A DNA stretch of 19,663 nt. Source: Alphaproteobacteria bacterium UBA4588. GTDB taxonomy: Bacteria; Pseudomonadota; Alphaproteobacteria; Puniceispirillales; Puniceispirillaceae. The notes below the pieces were generated by a model. The model did not search any database and was not told the origin of the DNA. It saw nothing but the letters and a program-made list of their open reading frames with translations. Below are positions 1 through 8,149 of this stretch, in pieces. The position numbers and the translations under genes were made by a program. The stretch spans positions 1 to 19,663 of the forward strand of contig DGJU01000031.1 of NCBI GenBank assembly GCA_002387605.1, given 5' to 3'. Each line of letters opens with the position of its first letter. Position 1 is the first letter of the stretch.

Positions 1-1
1 C

Positions 2-670
2 GGTGTGCCATCTTATCAGTTCTACCGTGAGGGCACAGCTGATAGGCAGATTAATGATAGTTTTATTGCCCAATGCCTCGCGGTAGACTGTTCTGTGATT
101 CATGTTGGGGGAACCTGTTTGGCAGACCCTGTAGATTTTGAAAAATGGATGACGCTTATAAATGCTGCGAAGGAAAAGGGCTGTCTTGTGTCTCTTGACC
201 CAAATATCCGCCCGAGCCTGATTGACGATGTTGCTGAATTCAGTACTCGTATGACAAGAATGTTTGAGGCTGCCGATCTGATTAAAGCGAGTGATGAGGA
301 TTGTGAGACATTATTTGGCTCATCAGCGCTTGATGAGCTTGTCACCGGACCGTTTGCAGGTGCCCAGCTTGTTGTGATCACCAGTGGTAGCAAAGGGGCG
401 GTTGGTCGCATGGCCAATGGAACAACAAGGGATGTGCCGTGCGCGCCTCTGGCAACTCTTGTCGATACAGTTGGTGCAGGCGACTGCTTTCAGGCAGGGC
501 TGCTTGCACAGCTCTGGCACGGGGGATATCTTTGGTCGCATGAGACACTTGCATCGCTTACATCAAACGCTTTTTATGATGCCATTGCATTCGGCCATGA
601 AGCTGCTGCTATTAATTGTAGTCGTCATGGATGTAACCCCCCTTGGATAAGGGAATTGAGATCATTATAG
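2..670 (+). CDS. PfkB-family sugar kinase, probably fructokinase (5' end outside window)
   Basis: ATP-dependent cytoplasmic sugar kinase, probably fructose -> fructose 6-phosphate. The reading frame is open to the left edge, so the N-terminal part (roughly the first 80-100 residues) is missing. The visible piece begins in the substrate-lid region with PSYQFYREGTADR, has SLDPNIRPSLI in the middle, and ends with DTVGAGDCFQAGL, the PfkB C-terminal signature holding the catalytic Asp and anion hole. The FYxxGTADR and LDPNxRP combination is typical of bacterial fructokinases; 2-keto-3-deoxygluconate kinase is the main alternative and would also feed the downstream aldolase. The stop lies 56 bp before zwf on the same strand. 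Pgi at the end of the same gene run would convert the product F6P to G6P for Zwf, which favours fructokinase. The PfkB family is certain; the substrate is inferred. Confidence 0.8.
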   Translation, partial: GVPSYQFYREGTADRQINDSFIAQCLAVDCSVIHVGGTCLADPVDFEKWMTLINAAKEKGCLVSLDPNIRPSLIDDVAEFSTRMTRMFEAADLIKASDEDCETLFGSSALDELVTGPFAGAQLVVITSGSKGAVGRMANGTTRDVPCAPLATLVDTVGAGDCFQAGLLAQLWHGGYLWSHETLASLTSNAFYDAIAFGHEAAAINCSRHGCNPPWIRELRSL

Positions 671-726
671 AAAATAGCGTATAAGCAGAATAACTTATTT
701 TGTTCTTGCGCAGTAGGGCGACCATT

Positions 727-2178
727 ATGACCGAACAGACATCACAAATTGCTACTGTTCCTGATAGTGATTACGTTATTTTTGGCGGTACAGGCGACCT
801 TGCCTTACGCAAGATATTTCCGGCATTTTTCTGGCGGTTTCTCGATGGCCAGGTCACAGAGAATTTCCGTCTTATTATCGCAGCTCACCATATTGTTAGC
901 CGTGATGACTTTGCCGAAAAGCTTCGGCCTAACTGCGAAGATGCGTTTACCAGCGGTGTAGCAAATGATGATAATTTTGCTGCATTCATCGGCCTAATGA
1001 ATATTATTGAGCTGGATGTTGTTAGCGGCAAAGGGGCTGATAACCTTGCAGGGCTCATTAATGAGAAGATATCGGCTGACCGGCCTTGCATTTATTATCT
1101 TGCGGTTGCGCCTAGTCTTTTTGGGGCAAGCTGTCAGCTACTGCAGCAGGCAGACCTTGTTCATCCGCAGAGCCGGCTTATCGTTGAAAAGCCGCTTGGG
1201 CATGATGGTCCATCGGCAAAACTTATTAATAATGAAATCTTATCTGTTTTTACCGAAGAACAGATTTACCGAATTGACCATTATCTTGGCAAAGAGACAG
1301 TGCAGAATTTGATGGCGTTGCGGTTTGCAAACATCATCTTTGAATCGCTGTGGAGCAATAACCATATTGACCATGTCCAGATAACGGCTGCCGAAACTGT
1401 TGGCGTTGGACAGCGTGCCGAATATTACGATAAGTATGGTGCGGTCCGTGACATGCTACAAAATCACCTGTTGCAATTATTATGTCTGGTTGCAATGGAG
1501 CCACCATCCCAATTTAATGCAAGCCAAGTCCGTGATGAAAAGCTCCGAGTTTTACGCGCATTACGCCCTGCTAATTCTGAAGATATCGTGCGTGGCCAGT
1601 ATCAGGGATATGAAGCTGAACTGGGGCGTACATCAAATACTGATACCTTTGTTGCCCTCAAGGTGTTTGTTGATAACTGGCGCTGGGCGGGGGTTCCTTT
1701 TTACATTCGTACAGGTAAAAAAATGGCTGTACGGGCAAGCGAAATCATTATTACCTTTAAGCGCCGCCCGCATGATATTTTTTCCACAATCGGGCAGAGC
1801 CAGAAAGGTGATGCGCCGAACCGGCTGGTCATCAGAGTTCAGCCTCAAGAAGGCTTGCGACTGCAATTAACCTCCAAGGAGCCAGGCCCTGGCGGCATGC
1901 GGTTTTTCCCATCAGAGCTAAATCTATCATTTGGCGAGACTTTTGATCAGCGTCTGCCGGACGCCTATGAGAGGTTGCTGATGGACACCGCCAGAGGCAA
2001 TCAAACCTTATTCATGCGTCTTGATGAGGTGCTCGCGGCATGGCAGTTCATCGACCCGATTATAGATATGGCAAAAGATACTGCGCCTCATCTATACCGT
2101 GAAGGAACAATGGGGCCAGCAGATACGCTTTTAGCCAAGGCTGGGCGTGACTGGATTGACCCGTCTGAAGATGGCTAA
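727..2178 (+). CDS. zwf: Glucose-6-phosphate 1-dehydrogenase
   Basis: Oxidises glucose 6-phosphate to 6-phosphogluconolactone with NAD(P)+, the entry step of the ED pathway and the oxidative pentose phosphate branch. The protein has 483 aa, close to the family norm (about 490). An N-terminal Rossmann motif GGTGDLA lies at residues 20-26. The substrate-binding signature RIDHYLGKE is at 182-190 and the catalytic-base histidine equivalent is His247 in RDMLQNH. EKPLG and PFYIRTGKKM are also conserved. ATG 727 is chosen: a TTG nine codons upstream (700) would add residues before the usual N-terminus, while AGGG at about 717 can serve as Shine-Dalgarno sequence for 727. It follows the kinase gene by 56 bp and precedes edd by 93 bp. 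The usual partner pgl is not between zwf and edd. Confidence 0.97.
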   Translation: MTEQTSQIATVPDSDYVIFGGTGDLALRKIFPAFFWRFLDGQVTENFRLIIAAHHIVSRDDFAEKLRPNCEDAFTSGVANDDNFAAFIGLMNIIELDVVSGKGADNLAGLINEKISADRPCIYYLAVAPSLFGASCQLLQQADLVHPQSRLIVEKPLGHDGPSAKLINNEILSVFTEEQIYRIDHYLGKETVQNLMALRFANIIFESLWSNNHIDHVQITAAETVGVGQRAEYYDKYGAVRDMLQNHLLQLLCLVAMEPPSQFNASQVRDEKLRVLRALRPANSEDIVRGQYQGYEAELGRTSNTDTFVALKVFVDNWRWAGVPFYIRTGKKMAVRASEIIITFKRRPHDIFSTIGQSQKGDAPNRLVIRVQPQEGLRLQLTSKEPGPGGMRFFPSELNLSFGETFDQRLPDAYERLLMDTARGNQTLFMRLDEVLAAWQFIDPIIDMAKDTAPHLYREGTMGPADTLLAKAGRDWIDPSEDG

Positions 2179-2271
2179 TAGCACGAGCCTGTTACGGTTT
2201 TTTTAAAAGACTATCTAAGAGATAAAGGCGTCAGCCTGCCAATACCCTTTTACGGGGAGAAAGAGTTCATA

Positions 2272-4110
2272 ATGCCGGAAAAAACGCCAGATTATACATT
2301 GCATCCAAAGGTGGCTGCTGTGCTTGAGCGTATCCGCAAACGGAGTGCCGCACCACGGGCGGCCTATCTTGAACAGCTTCAGATTATGGAAGATGACCCG
2401 GATTCAGACCGCGGCTTTGTGTCCTGCTCGAATATTGCCCATGCGGCAGCAGGTGCTGGCTCGGACCAGCCTGAGCTTCTATCTGGCGCAAAACCGCATA
2501 TCGGCATTGTAACATCCTATAATGACATGCTGTCAGCGCATCAGCCATTTGAGCAGTTCCCAGCCATCCTGAAAGCCGCCGCGCGGCATGCCGGAGCGAC
2601 AGCCCAAGTTGCTGGCGGTGTTCCGGCAATGTGTGATGGTGTTACCCAAGGCCGTCCCGGGATGGAACTTTCCTTGATGTCGCGTGATGTGATTGCGCTA
2701 TCAACTGCGGTGGCTCTTAGTCATGGTGTGTTTGATGCGGCGCTCTGTCTTGGTGTGTGTGACAAGATTGTCCCGGGGCTTGTCATGGGCGCTCTTGGTT
2801 TTGGCCATTTACCGGTTATTTTTGTGCCAGCTGGCCCAATGAGTAGTGGCCTGCCAAATGATGAAAAAGCGGCCATCCGCAAAGCCTTTGCCAGAGGTGA
2901 GGTTGAGCGGAGTGATCTGCTGGCGGCCGAAGCCTCTGCCTATCATGGCCCTGGCACCTGTACCTTTTATGGGACGGCTAATTCGAACCAGATGTTGATG
3001 GAAGTGATGGGGCTGCACCTACCAGGGGCTGCCTTTGTTCATCCGCATAGTGATTTGCGTCAGGCACTAAATGTTGCTGCCAGCCAGCAGGCTGTTGCCA
3101 TTAGCCGCAAATCTGATAATCCGCGTCCCATTGGCCGGATGCTTGATGAGCGCAGTTTTGTGAATGCGATTGTTGGATTGCATGCAACAGGCGGGTCAAC
3201 CAACCATACGCTTCATTTGCCAGCGATGGCTGCGGCGGCTGGGATTGAGCTATTATGGGACGATTTTTCTGACCTGTCCGAAGTTGTTCCTTTGCTGACG
3301 CGGATCTATCCAAATGGACAGGCAGATGTAAATCATTTCCATGCAGCTGGCGGGATGGCTTTTGTAATTCGTGAATTGCTGGAAGCAGGCTTGCTTGACG
3401 CCTCAGCCCAGACAGTCTGGGGCGAGTGCCTTGCTGATTATGCTTGCGAGCCATGCCTTGATAAGTCTGGCTTGTCATGGCAGAGCGCTGCCACCAGCTC
3501 GCTTGATACAACTATACTGGCTCCGGCATCTGCTCCGCATGCCCCGACAGGGGGTCTGAAAATGCTACATGGCAATAGTGGTAAGGCTGTGATTAAGATT
3601 TCGGCAGTAAATCCAGAACATCACAAGATTACCGCGCCAGCAGCTGTATTTACCCATGAAGCAGATGTGAAGGCAGCCTATAAGGACGGGTCTCTTAACC
3701 GGGATGTTATTGTGGTAGTGGTGGGTCAGGGTCCGGTTGCCAATGGCATGCCTGAGCTTCATAGTTTGACGCCTATGCTGACCAATCTTCAGGATCAGGG
3801 CTTTGCTGTGGCGCTGGTCACTGATGGCAGAATGTCAGGCGCATCAGGCAAAGTGCCAGCCGCAATTCATGTCTGTCCCGAAGCTGTCAATGATGGCCCT
3901 ATCGGCAGAATTCGGGATGGTGATATCATCACTCTGGATGCTGTTGCTGGTACATTAGAGGTGGCAGCAGACCTCTCAGCACGCACAGGTAATGTATCAA
4001 TTTCGCCTGTGCACCAGTCCGGATTTGGGCGCCAGTTATTTGCAAGTATGCGCGCCCATGCCCATTCAGCCGAAGCCGGTGGCGGTATTAACGTAGTGAA
4101 AGAAATATAA
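2272..4110 (+). CDS. edd: 6-phosphogluconate dehydratase
   Basis: Dehydrates 6-phosphogluconate to 2-keto-3-deoxy-6-phosphogluconate (KDPG), the committed ED step. It is a cytoplasmic [4Fe-4S] enzyme of the IlvD/Edd family. The 612 aa compare with about 603 in E. coli, with colinear similarity throughout. Candidate cluster cysteines are Cys163 in GVCDKIVPG and Cys230 in GPGTCTFYGTANSNQ, with Cys121 in MCDGVTQGRPGMEL also conserved. The second family signature, VTDGRMSGASGKVP, lies near the C-terminus. The ATG is preceded by a GGGGAG Shine-Dalgarno sequence about 12 nt upstream. Its TAA stop shares one base with the eda ATG (TAATG), so the two are probably translationally coupled. Edd is preferred over dihydroxy-acid dehydratase because of FYGTANSNQM, the length and the zwf/eda neighbours. 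Confidence 0.97.
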   Translation: MPEKTPDYTLHPKVAAVLERIRKRSAAPRAAYLEQLQIMEDDPDSDRGFVSCSNIAHAAAGAGSDQPELLSGAKPHIGIVTSYNDMLSAHQPFEQFPAILKAAARHAGATAQVAGGVPAMCDGVTQGRPGMELSLMSRDVIALSTAVALSHGVFDAALCLGVCDKIVPGLVMGALGFGHLPVIFVPAGPMSSGLPNDEKAAIRKAFARGEVERSDLLAAEASAYHGPGTCTFYGTANSNQMLMEVMGLHLPGAAFVHPHSDLRQALNVAASQQAVAISRKSDNPRPIGRMLDERSFVNAIVGLHATGGSTNHTLHLPAMAAAAGIELLWDDFSDLSEVVPLLTRIYPNGQADVNHFHAAGGMAFVIRELLEAGLLDASAQTVWGECLADYACEPCLDKSGLSWQSAATSSLDTTILAPASAPHAPTGGLKMLHGNSGKAVIKISAVNPEHHKITAPAAVFTHEADVKAAYKDGSLNRDVIVVVVGQGPVANGMPELHSLTPMLTNLQDQGFAVALVTDGRMSGASGKVPAAIHVCPEAVNDGPIGRIRDGDIITLDAVAGTLEVAADLSARTGNVSISPVHQSGFGRQLFASMRAHAHSAEAGGGINVVKEI

Positions 4111-4733
4111 TGAAAATTGATGATATTCTCACCCTTGGCCCGGTAATGCCGGTTATTGTGATTGATGAGGCTGAACATGCAGTAGCGCTTGCTGATGCAT
4201 TGTTGGCAGGCGGCATTCGCACGATTGAAGTTACGTTGCGAACAGATGCTGCGCTGGATGCTGTGCGGGCTATTCGTGATGCACGCCCTGATATGGTTGT
4301 GGGTGTTGGCACTATTATATCGCCAGCCTTGGCGCGTGCCGCTATATCGGCTGGTGCACAGTTTGGGGTAAGCCCGGGCGCAACAGATGCTGTTCTTGAT
4401 GGGTGTGAGGCAGCTGGATTGCCGCTGCTTCCGGGCGCTACAACCGTCTCAGAAATGATGCGCTTGGCAGAACGCGGCTATAACAGGTTGAAATTCTTCC
4501 CTGCAACAGCGGCAGGCGGGCCAGCATTTCTGAAATCACTTATTAGCCCGCTACCAGATTTGCGCTTTTGCCCAACGGGCGGCATTACCGAAAGCACAGC
4601 ACCTGACTGGTTGAGCCTTGCTAATATACCGTGCCTTGGTGGCAGCTGGATTGCGCCTGCTGGTGATATAAAATCCGGCGATTTTGCTGGCATTACAGCA
4701 CGGGCACTAAAAGCAAGCCGCCTTGGCGGATAA
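4110..4733 (+). CDS. eda: KDPG aldolase (2-dehydro-3-deoxy-phosphogluconate aldolase)
   Basis: Cleaves KDPG to pyruvate and glyceraldehyde 3-phosphate, completing the ED pathway. It is a class I aldolase forming a Schiff base. The 207 aa are typical of the family (about 210). Catalytic Glu40 lies in GIRTIEVTLRT, and the Schiff-base lysine is Lys128 in YNRLKFFPA, equivalent to E. coli Lys133. The phosphate-binding region FCPTGGI is also present. The start codon overlaps the edd stop by one base, which fixes the start and implies coupled translation. The next gene begins 22 bp after the stop, so the transcript probably continues. Confidence 0.97.
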   Translation: MKIDDILTLGPVMPVIVIDEAEHAVALADALLAGGIRTIEVTLRTDAALDAVRAIRDARPDMVVGVGTIISPALARAAISAGAQFGVSPGATDAVLDGCEAAGLPLLPGATTVSEMMRLAERGYNRLKFFPATAAGGPAFLKSLISPLPDLRFCPTGGITESTAPDWLSLANIPCLGGSWIAPAGDIKSGDFAGITARALKASRLGG

Positions 4734-4755
4734 CAAGTCACGTTAAGGTGTGGTG

Positions 4756-5622
4756 ATGAATAATGAGCAAGCACCATGGCAACGATTAGGCTCTAGCCTG
4801 AAACTTGGCCTGCGGGCATGCTCTGAATCAGACTGGCTTCCATATGATGATTTATTCGGCGATGGATTAGCGCGCGCGCGTCAGTTAAGCCTGAAACAGC
4901 AGCTATCTGCTGAACGTCATAGTGATGTGTTTGCCGCTGTGCCCGACACACAAGCTGCAGGCCAAGAGGTGCTGGAGATGGTCTGCACACATCTTGCTAC
5001 GCATCATAAAACACCGGCAGGAGACCCTGATATCTCAGCGCACCCACTTGATGCCGCTGCTAGGTTAGTGCCTGAAGATTTGCTTTTATTAGCGCCGCAG
5101 GAGCGTATAACAGACGCGCAAGGCGGCGATTATGGCTGGCATCTTGTTGCGGCATCATTATGTTTTCCGGCCCATTGGGTGCTGGCAGATAAAATGACGA
5201 AACCATTGACAGATATTCACGCCCCTGTGCCGCATTATCAAGAGCGGCTTGCAGCGCCCATGGACCGCTTTTTTACCCATATGCAGGTTGGTCCTATAAG
5301 TGCCCGTATGAACTGGTCTCTGCAATTTGGTGATACGCTTTATATCCCCCATCGTTCTGCCCATATTCCTGCTGGCACAGTCAAAGCCTATGAGCATCTC
5401 TATGCCCGGATGGAACATCAGACACTCCGGAAGCTGCCCCAGACGGGTCATATTCTGTTTACCATCCGCACCCACATCGTGCCGGTTTTACACTGGAAAG
5501 AAACACCCAATGCGATTCGCGATTTGCTCGCCTTAATGGATGGGATGTCTGCTGAAACGCGCGCCTATAAAGGCGTAGACTTATATCGCGACGCATTACA
5601 GCATTGTCTACTTTCAGTATAG
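4756..5622 (+). CDS. DUF3445 / heme-dependent oxidative N-demethylase alpha-subunit-like protein
   Basis: The 288 aa match my recollection of the DUF3445 family (PF11927), whose characterised member is the alpha subunit of heme-dependent oxidative N-demethylase acting on dimethylamine. Recognisable conserved stretches, in order, are LKLGLRACSESDWLPYDD near the N-terminus, DLLLLAP, the block with LCFPAHWVLADKM and IHAPVPHY, RMNWSL, and HQTLRKLPQTGHILFTIRT near residues 220-240. No signal peptide or membrane segment is seen. ATG 4756 is preferred to the in-frame GTG codons at 4750 and 4753 because AAGG lies 7 nt upstream of it. It sits 22 bp after eda, so it should be read with the ED genes. 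The other N-demethylase subunits (reductase-like and tetrahydrofolate-linked) are not nearby, so the substrate is unknown and may differ from dimethylamine. Family call fairly sure; function open. Confidence 0.75.
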   Translation: MNNEQAPWQRLGSSLKLGLRACSESDWLPYDDLFGDGLARARQLSLKQQLSAERHSDVFAAVPDTQAAGQEVLEMVCTHLATHHKTPAGDPDISAHPLDAAARLVPEDLLLLAPQERITDAQGGDYGWHLVAASLCFPAHWVLADKMTKPLTDIHAPVPHYQERLAAPMDRFFTHMQVGPISARMNWSLQFGDTLYIPHRSAHIPAGTVKAYEHLYARMEHQTLRKLPQTGHILFTIRTHIVPVLHWKETPNAIRDLLALMDGMSAETRAYKGVDLYRDALQHCLLSV

Positions 5623-5634
5623 ATTTAGTGTTGC

Positions 5635-5650
5635 ATCCTATTAGTAGGAT
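5635..5650. promoter_or_regulatory. Inverted repeat upstream of pgi (operator candidate)
   Basis: ATCCTA-TTAG-TAGGAT is a perfect 6-bp inverted repeat with a 4-nt centre, 12 nt after the DUF3445-gene stop. It covers the place where a -35 element would sit for the extended -10 at 5663-5671. It could be an operator or only a small hairpin; no regulator is known from the sequence. Confidence 0.35.
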
Positions 5651-5662
5651 AGGGTGAAAACA

Positions 5663-5671
5663 TGTTATATT
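5663..5671 (+). promoter_or_regulatory. Putative extended -10 promoter for pgi
   Basis: TGTTATATT matches the extended -10 pattern TGnTATAAT at all but one hexamer position. No good -35 is visible at 16-18 bp, as expected for an extended -10 promoter. Transcription would begin near 5678, giving a leader of about 70 nt before the pgi ATG at 5749 that contains the hairpins at 5682-5729. Based on motif reading only. Confidence 0.35.
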
Positions 5672-5681
5672 GCCCAAATGA

Positions 5682-5729
5682 GCCTCGTACCTCACAGCAG
5701 TGCGAGGCGTCAGGACGTCTCTTATTTTT
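5682..5729 (+). terminator. Terminator/antiterminator-like leader structure before pgi
   Basis: A stem GAGGCGT (5704-5710), loop CAGG, and ACGTCTC (5715-5721) forms seven pairs with one G-U and is followed directly by TTATTTTT (5722-5729), so it looks like an intrinsic terminator. The left arm overlaps CGAGGC (5703-5708), which can instead pair with GCCTCG (5682-5687). The two folds exclude each other, as in an attenuator. It may simply end the upstream operon, or it may control pgi. Confidence 0.4.
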
Positions 5730-5748
5730 GAAAAAAGTGCAACAGATT

Positions 5749-7284
5749 ATGACTTCTAACCAAACCGAAATACAAGCTTCTCTTATGGCCCGTCTTACCG
5801 CATCAGCAGCTGAGATGCGCGAACAGCATTTACGGGATCTTTGCTCTGGTGCACGAGATGAGTTTAGCCTGTCGCTTGATGATTTGAGCGTTGATTTTAC
5901 GCGCCAGCCAGTAACATCCAGCATTATGCAGCAGTTATGCCAGCTAGCTGAGATAAGTGGCTTGAAGGATTTTCAGCAGCAGATGATGACAGGTCAGGCT
6001 GTTAATATAAGCGAAAACCGTCCTGTTCTGCATTGTGATTTGCGCGCCCCAGCACGCCTTCACTCCGACGAATGGCAGCAGCTTTCACGGTTTGCAGATA
6101 CCGTTCGGGCAGATGAAAAAATACGGCATGTTATCAATCTTGGTATTGGTGGGTCTGATCTTGGCGGCGCTATGGTGCTGAAGGCACTGGCACATGATTG
6201 TGATGGGCCGGATGTTTATTTTGCTGGTAATATTGATCCTGCGGCCCTTGGAGATGTGCTGAAACGCTGTACGCCAGAACATACCCGTATCATCATTACA
6301 TCCAAAAGCTTCACCACTGCAGAAACATTAATGAATGCAGCTATGGCGCGTGACTGGCTGATAAAAGCTGGGGTGGATGCTGATGCTGCCTTTATCGCTG
6401 TTACGGCCGCACCAGACAAAGCTCGCGCTTATGGGATTGAGGGCGATAAAATCTTCAGTTTCTCTGATGGAATAGGGGGCCGCTATTCTGTTTGGTCAGC
6501 GGTTGGACTGCCGGTCATGATTGCGATTGGGGCAGATAAATTCAGCTCTTTTCTGGGCGGCGCTCATGCTATGGATCAGCATGTTATGGCGGCACCATTT
6601 GCAGATAATATCCCTGTTATAATGGGCCTGCTCAGGGTCTGGCATAGACGCTATTTTGACCGGTCAAGCTACGCCATCATTCCGTATTCTGAGCGGTTAT
6701 CGCGGCTTCCGGCATGGGCACAGCAATTGGAAATGGAAAGCAATGGCAAGCGTGTTAGTCGTCATAATGAGCCACTTGATGCGCCGGCTGCACCGCTTAT
6801 CTGGGGCGAGGCCGGCACTAACGCACAGCATAGTTTTTTCCAGTTTCTGCATCAGGGGGTAGATGAAATTCCGCTTGATATATTGCTGCCGCTTAGCCCC
6901 AGTAATAATGCTGATGATCCGTTCTGGAAGGCGCATCATATGACGCTGGTTGCAAATGCAGTTGCCCAAGCCGAAGCGCTTGCCTTTGGCACTGATAATC
7001 TAGATAACCCGCATCAGCATTTTCCCGGTAATCGGCCGAGCATTGTTATTAGCTGGGAGAAAACAACGCCTTATGCGCTTGGCCGTCTGCTGGCTCTGTA
7101 TGAGCATGTTACGATAGTGAGCGGGTTCCTGTTCGGCGTAAACAGTTTTGATCAATGGGGTGTTGAGCTTGGCAAAGCCCGCGCAATCGCTCTTGAAGAA
7201 GCCCTTAAAACAGAAGGGTCTTTTCGTGATTTTAGCCCGGCTGCTGCGCATTTGATAAAGCGGGCACGCGATATTATCGGCTGA
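5749..7284 (+). CDS. pgi: Glucose-6-phosphate isomerase
   Basis: Interconverts fructose 6-phosphate and glucose 6-phosphate; here it probably routes F6P from the upstream kinase to Zwf and the ED pathway. The 511 aa have the two SIS domains of the family, with GIGGSDLGGAMV and SKSFTTAETL in the first. Catalytic residues are Glu330 (MESNGK), His361 (GTNAQH) and Lys476 (QWGVELGK), equivalent to E. coli Glu355, His386 and Lys514. The start at 5749 aligns with the E. coli N-terminus but has a weak Shine-Dalgarno sequence. An in-frame ATG at 5662 has a better AGGG site and would add 29 unusual residues; that stretch overlaps the extended -10 and leader hairpins, so 5749 is preferred. It converges on the CoxM-like gene with only 27 bp between stops and no terminator seen. 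Confidence 0.95.
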   Translation: MTSNQTEIQASLMARLTASAAEMREQHLRDLCSGARDEFSLSLDDLSVDFTRQPVTSSIMQQLCQLAEISGLKDFQQQMMTGQAVNISENRPVLHCDLRAPARLHSDEWQQLSRFADTVRADEKIRHVINLGIGGSDLGGAMVLKALAHDCDGPDVYFAGNIDPAALGDVLKRCTPEHTRIIITSKSFTTAETLMNAAMARDWLIKAGVDADAAFIAVTAAPDKARAYGIEGDKIFSFSDGIGGRYSVWSAVGLPVMIAIGADKFSSFLGGAHAMDQHVMAAPFADNIPVIMGLLRVWHRRYFDRSSYAIIPYSERLSRLPAWAQQLEMESNGKRVSRHNEPLDAPAAPLIWGEAGTNAQHSFFQFLHQGVDEIPLDILLPLSPSNNADDPFWKAHHMTLVANAVAQAEALAFGTDNLDNPHQHFPGNRPSIVISWEKTTPYALGRLLALYEHVTIVSGFLFGVNSFDQWGVELGKARAIALEEALKTEGSFRDFSPAAAHLIKRARDIIG

Positions 7285-7311
7285 CCTGTTTTGCGCTTCT
7301 TTGGCTTATGG

Positions 7312-8103
7312 CTAGCAGGCGTTAATAGCGCGGCGTGTCATCTCACGCACCAGATGTGCACGGTAATCTGCGCCAGCATGAATATCACTCAGCAGCATCT
7401 CTTCATCAATGGCGATAGTCTCAATGGCGGCTGCCGAGAACTGGTCAGCAAGCGCAGCCTCCATGTCGCCATGACGAAAGACCCCGTCTTGACCAGCGCC
7501 AGTGATAGCAACCCGCACATCACCATCCATCACAGCAACGCAGACACCAACCATTGCATAACGTGACGCAGGGTTTGGGAATTTTACATAGGCTGCTTTA
7601 TCTGGTTTTGGAAAGCTAACGGCTGTTACGATTTCCTGCTCATCAAGGTCTGTTTCAAACATGCCAACAAAAAAATCTTCAGCCGCAATATCGCGTTCTG
7701 ATGTATGGATAGTTGCCCCTAGCGCCATCAGAGCCGCAGGATAACAAGCAGAGGGATCATTATTGGCAATTGAGCCGCCAAGTGTTCCGCAATTACGCAC
7801 CTGCCTGTCACCAATGCCGCCAGCAAGTGACGAAAGCACAGGGATCATTTTGGCAACAAGCTCGGATGTTTCAACATCATGATGCCGGCACATGGCGCCA
7901 ATTTTAAGGTGGCTTCCTTTATCTTCGATTAACCCAAGGCCTGTATCAGCAAGGTCGATGAGCAGGTCTGTCTGGGCAAGCCGTTGTTTGAGTGTTGGGA
8001 TAAGCGTCATGCCACCTGCTAGAAGCTTTGCATCATCGCATGCCGCAAGCTGAGAGCGTGCATCATTAAGGGATAGTGCTTTGTGATACTGTGTTGCGTA
8101 CAT
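7312..8103 (-). CDS. Molybdenum hydroxylase FAD-binding subunit (CoxM-like)
   Basis: Medium subunit of an xanthine dehydrogenase/carbon monoxide dehydrogenase-type molybdenum hydroxylase; it carries FAD and passes electrons from the [2Fe-2S] subunit to an acceptor. The 263 aa are slightly short of the usual 270-290. The FAD pyrophosphate-binding motifs of this family are present: AGGMTLIP (residues 29-36) and GTLGGSIANNDPSA (106-119), followed by the C-terminal CO_deh_flav_C-like part. The ATG has a GGGAAG-type ribosome site; ACGGGAA occurs twice in the 46-bp gap to the upstream CoxS-like gene. No large (molybdenum) subunit lies next to it, so the actual substrate (CO, an aldehyde, a purine or other) cannot be assigned. 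The coxM name is deliberately not used as a symbol. Confidence 0.88.
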   Translation of the reverse strand: MYATQYHKALSLNDARSQLAACDDAKLLAGGMTLIPTLKQRLAQTDLLIDLADTGLGLIEDKGSHLKIGAMCRHHDVETSELVAKMIPVLSSLAGGIGDRQVRNCGTLGGSIANNDPSACYPAALMALGATIHTSERDIAAEDFFVGMFETDLDEQEIVTAVSFPKPDKAAYVKFPNPASRYAMVGVCVAVMDGDVRVAITGAGQDGVFRHGDMEAALADQFSAAAIETIAIDEEMLLSDIHAGADYRAHLVREMTRRAINAC

Positions 8104-8149
8104 CTGCTTGTTCTTCCCGTGAAACTATTTTTCCCGTAAAATTATGTTA

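Noticed and set aside
100..417. Long antisense ORFs such as 100-417 (-) and 3101-3511 (-)
   Set aside because: They lie opposite well-supported genes, lack family features, and have no ribosome sites of note.
700..726. Upstream TTG start for zwf
   Set aside because: Adds nine residues before the usual N-terminus and uses a rare start; ATG 727 fits the family and has a purine-rich site upstream.
5662..5748. 29-residue N-terminal extension of Pgi
   Set aside because: It has a decent AGGG site, but the residues look unlike the family and the DNA overlaps a -10-like element and competing hairpins; kept only as an alternative start.
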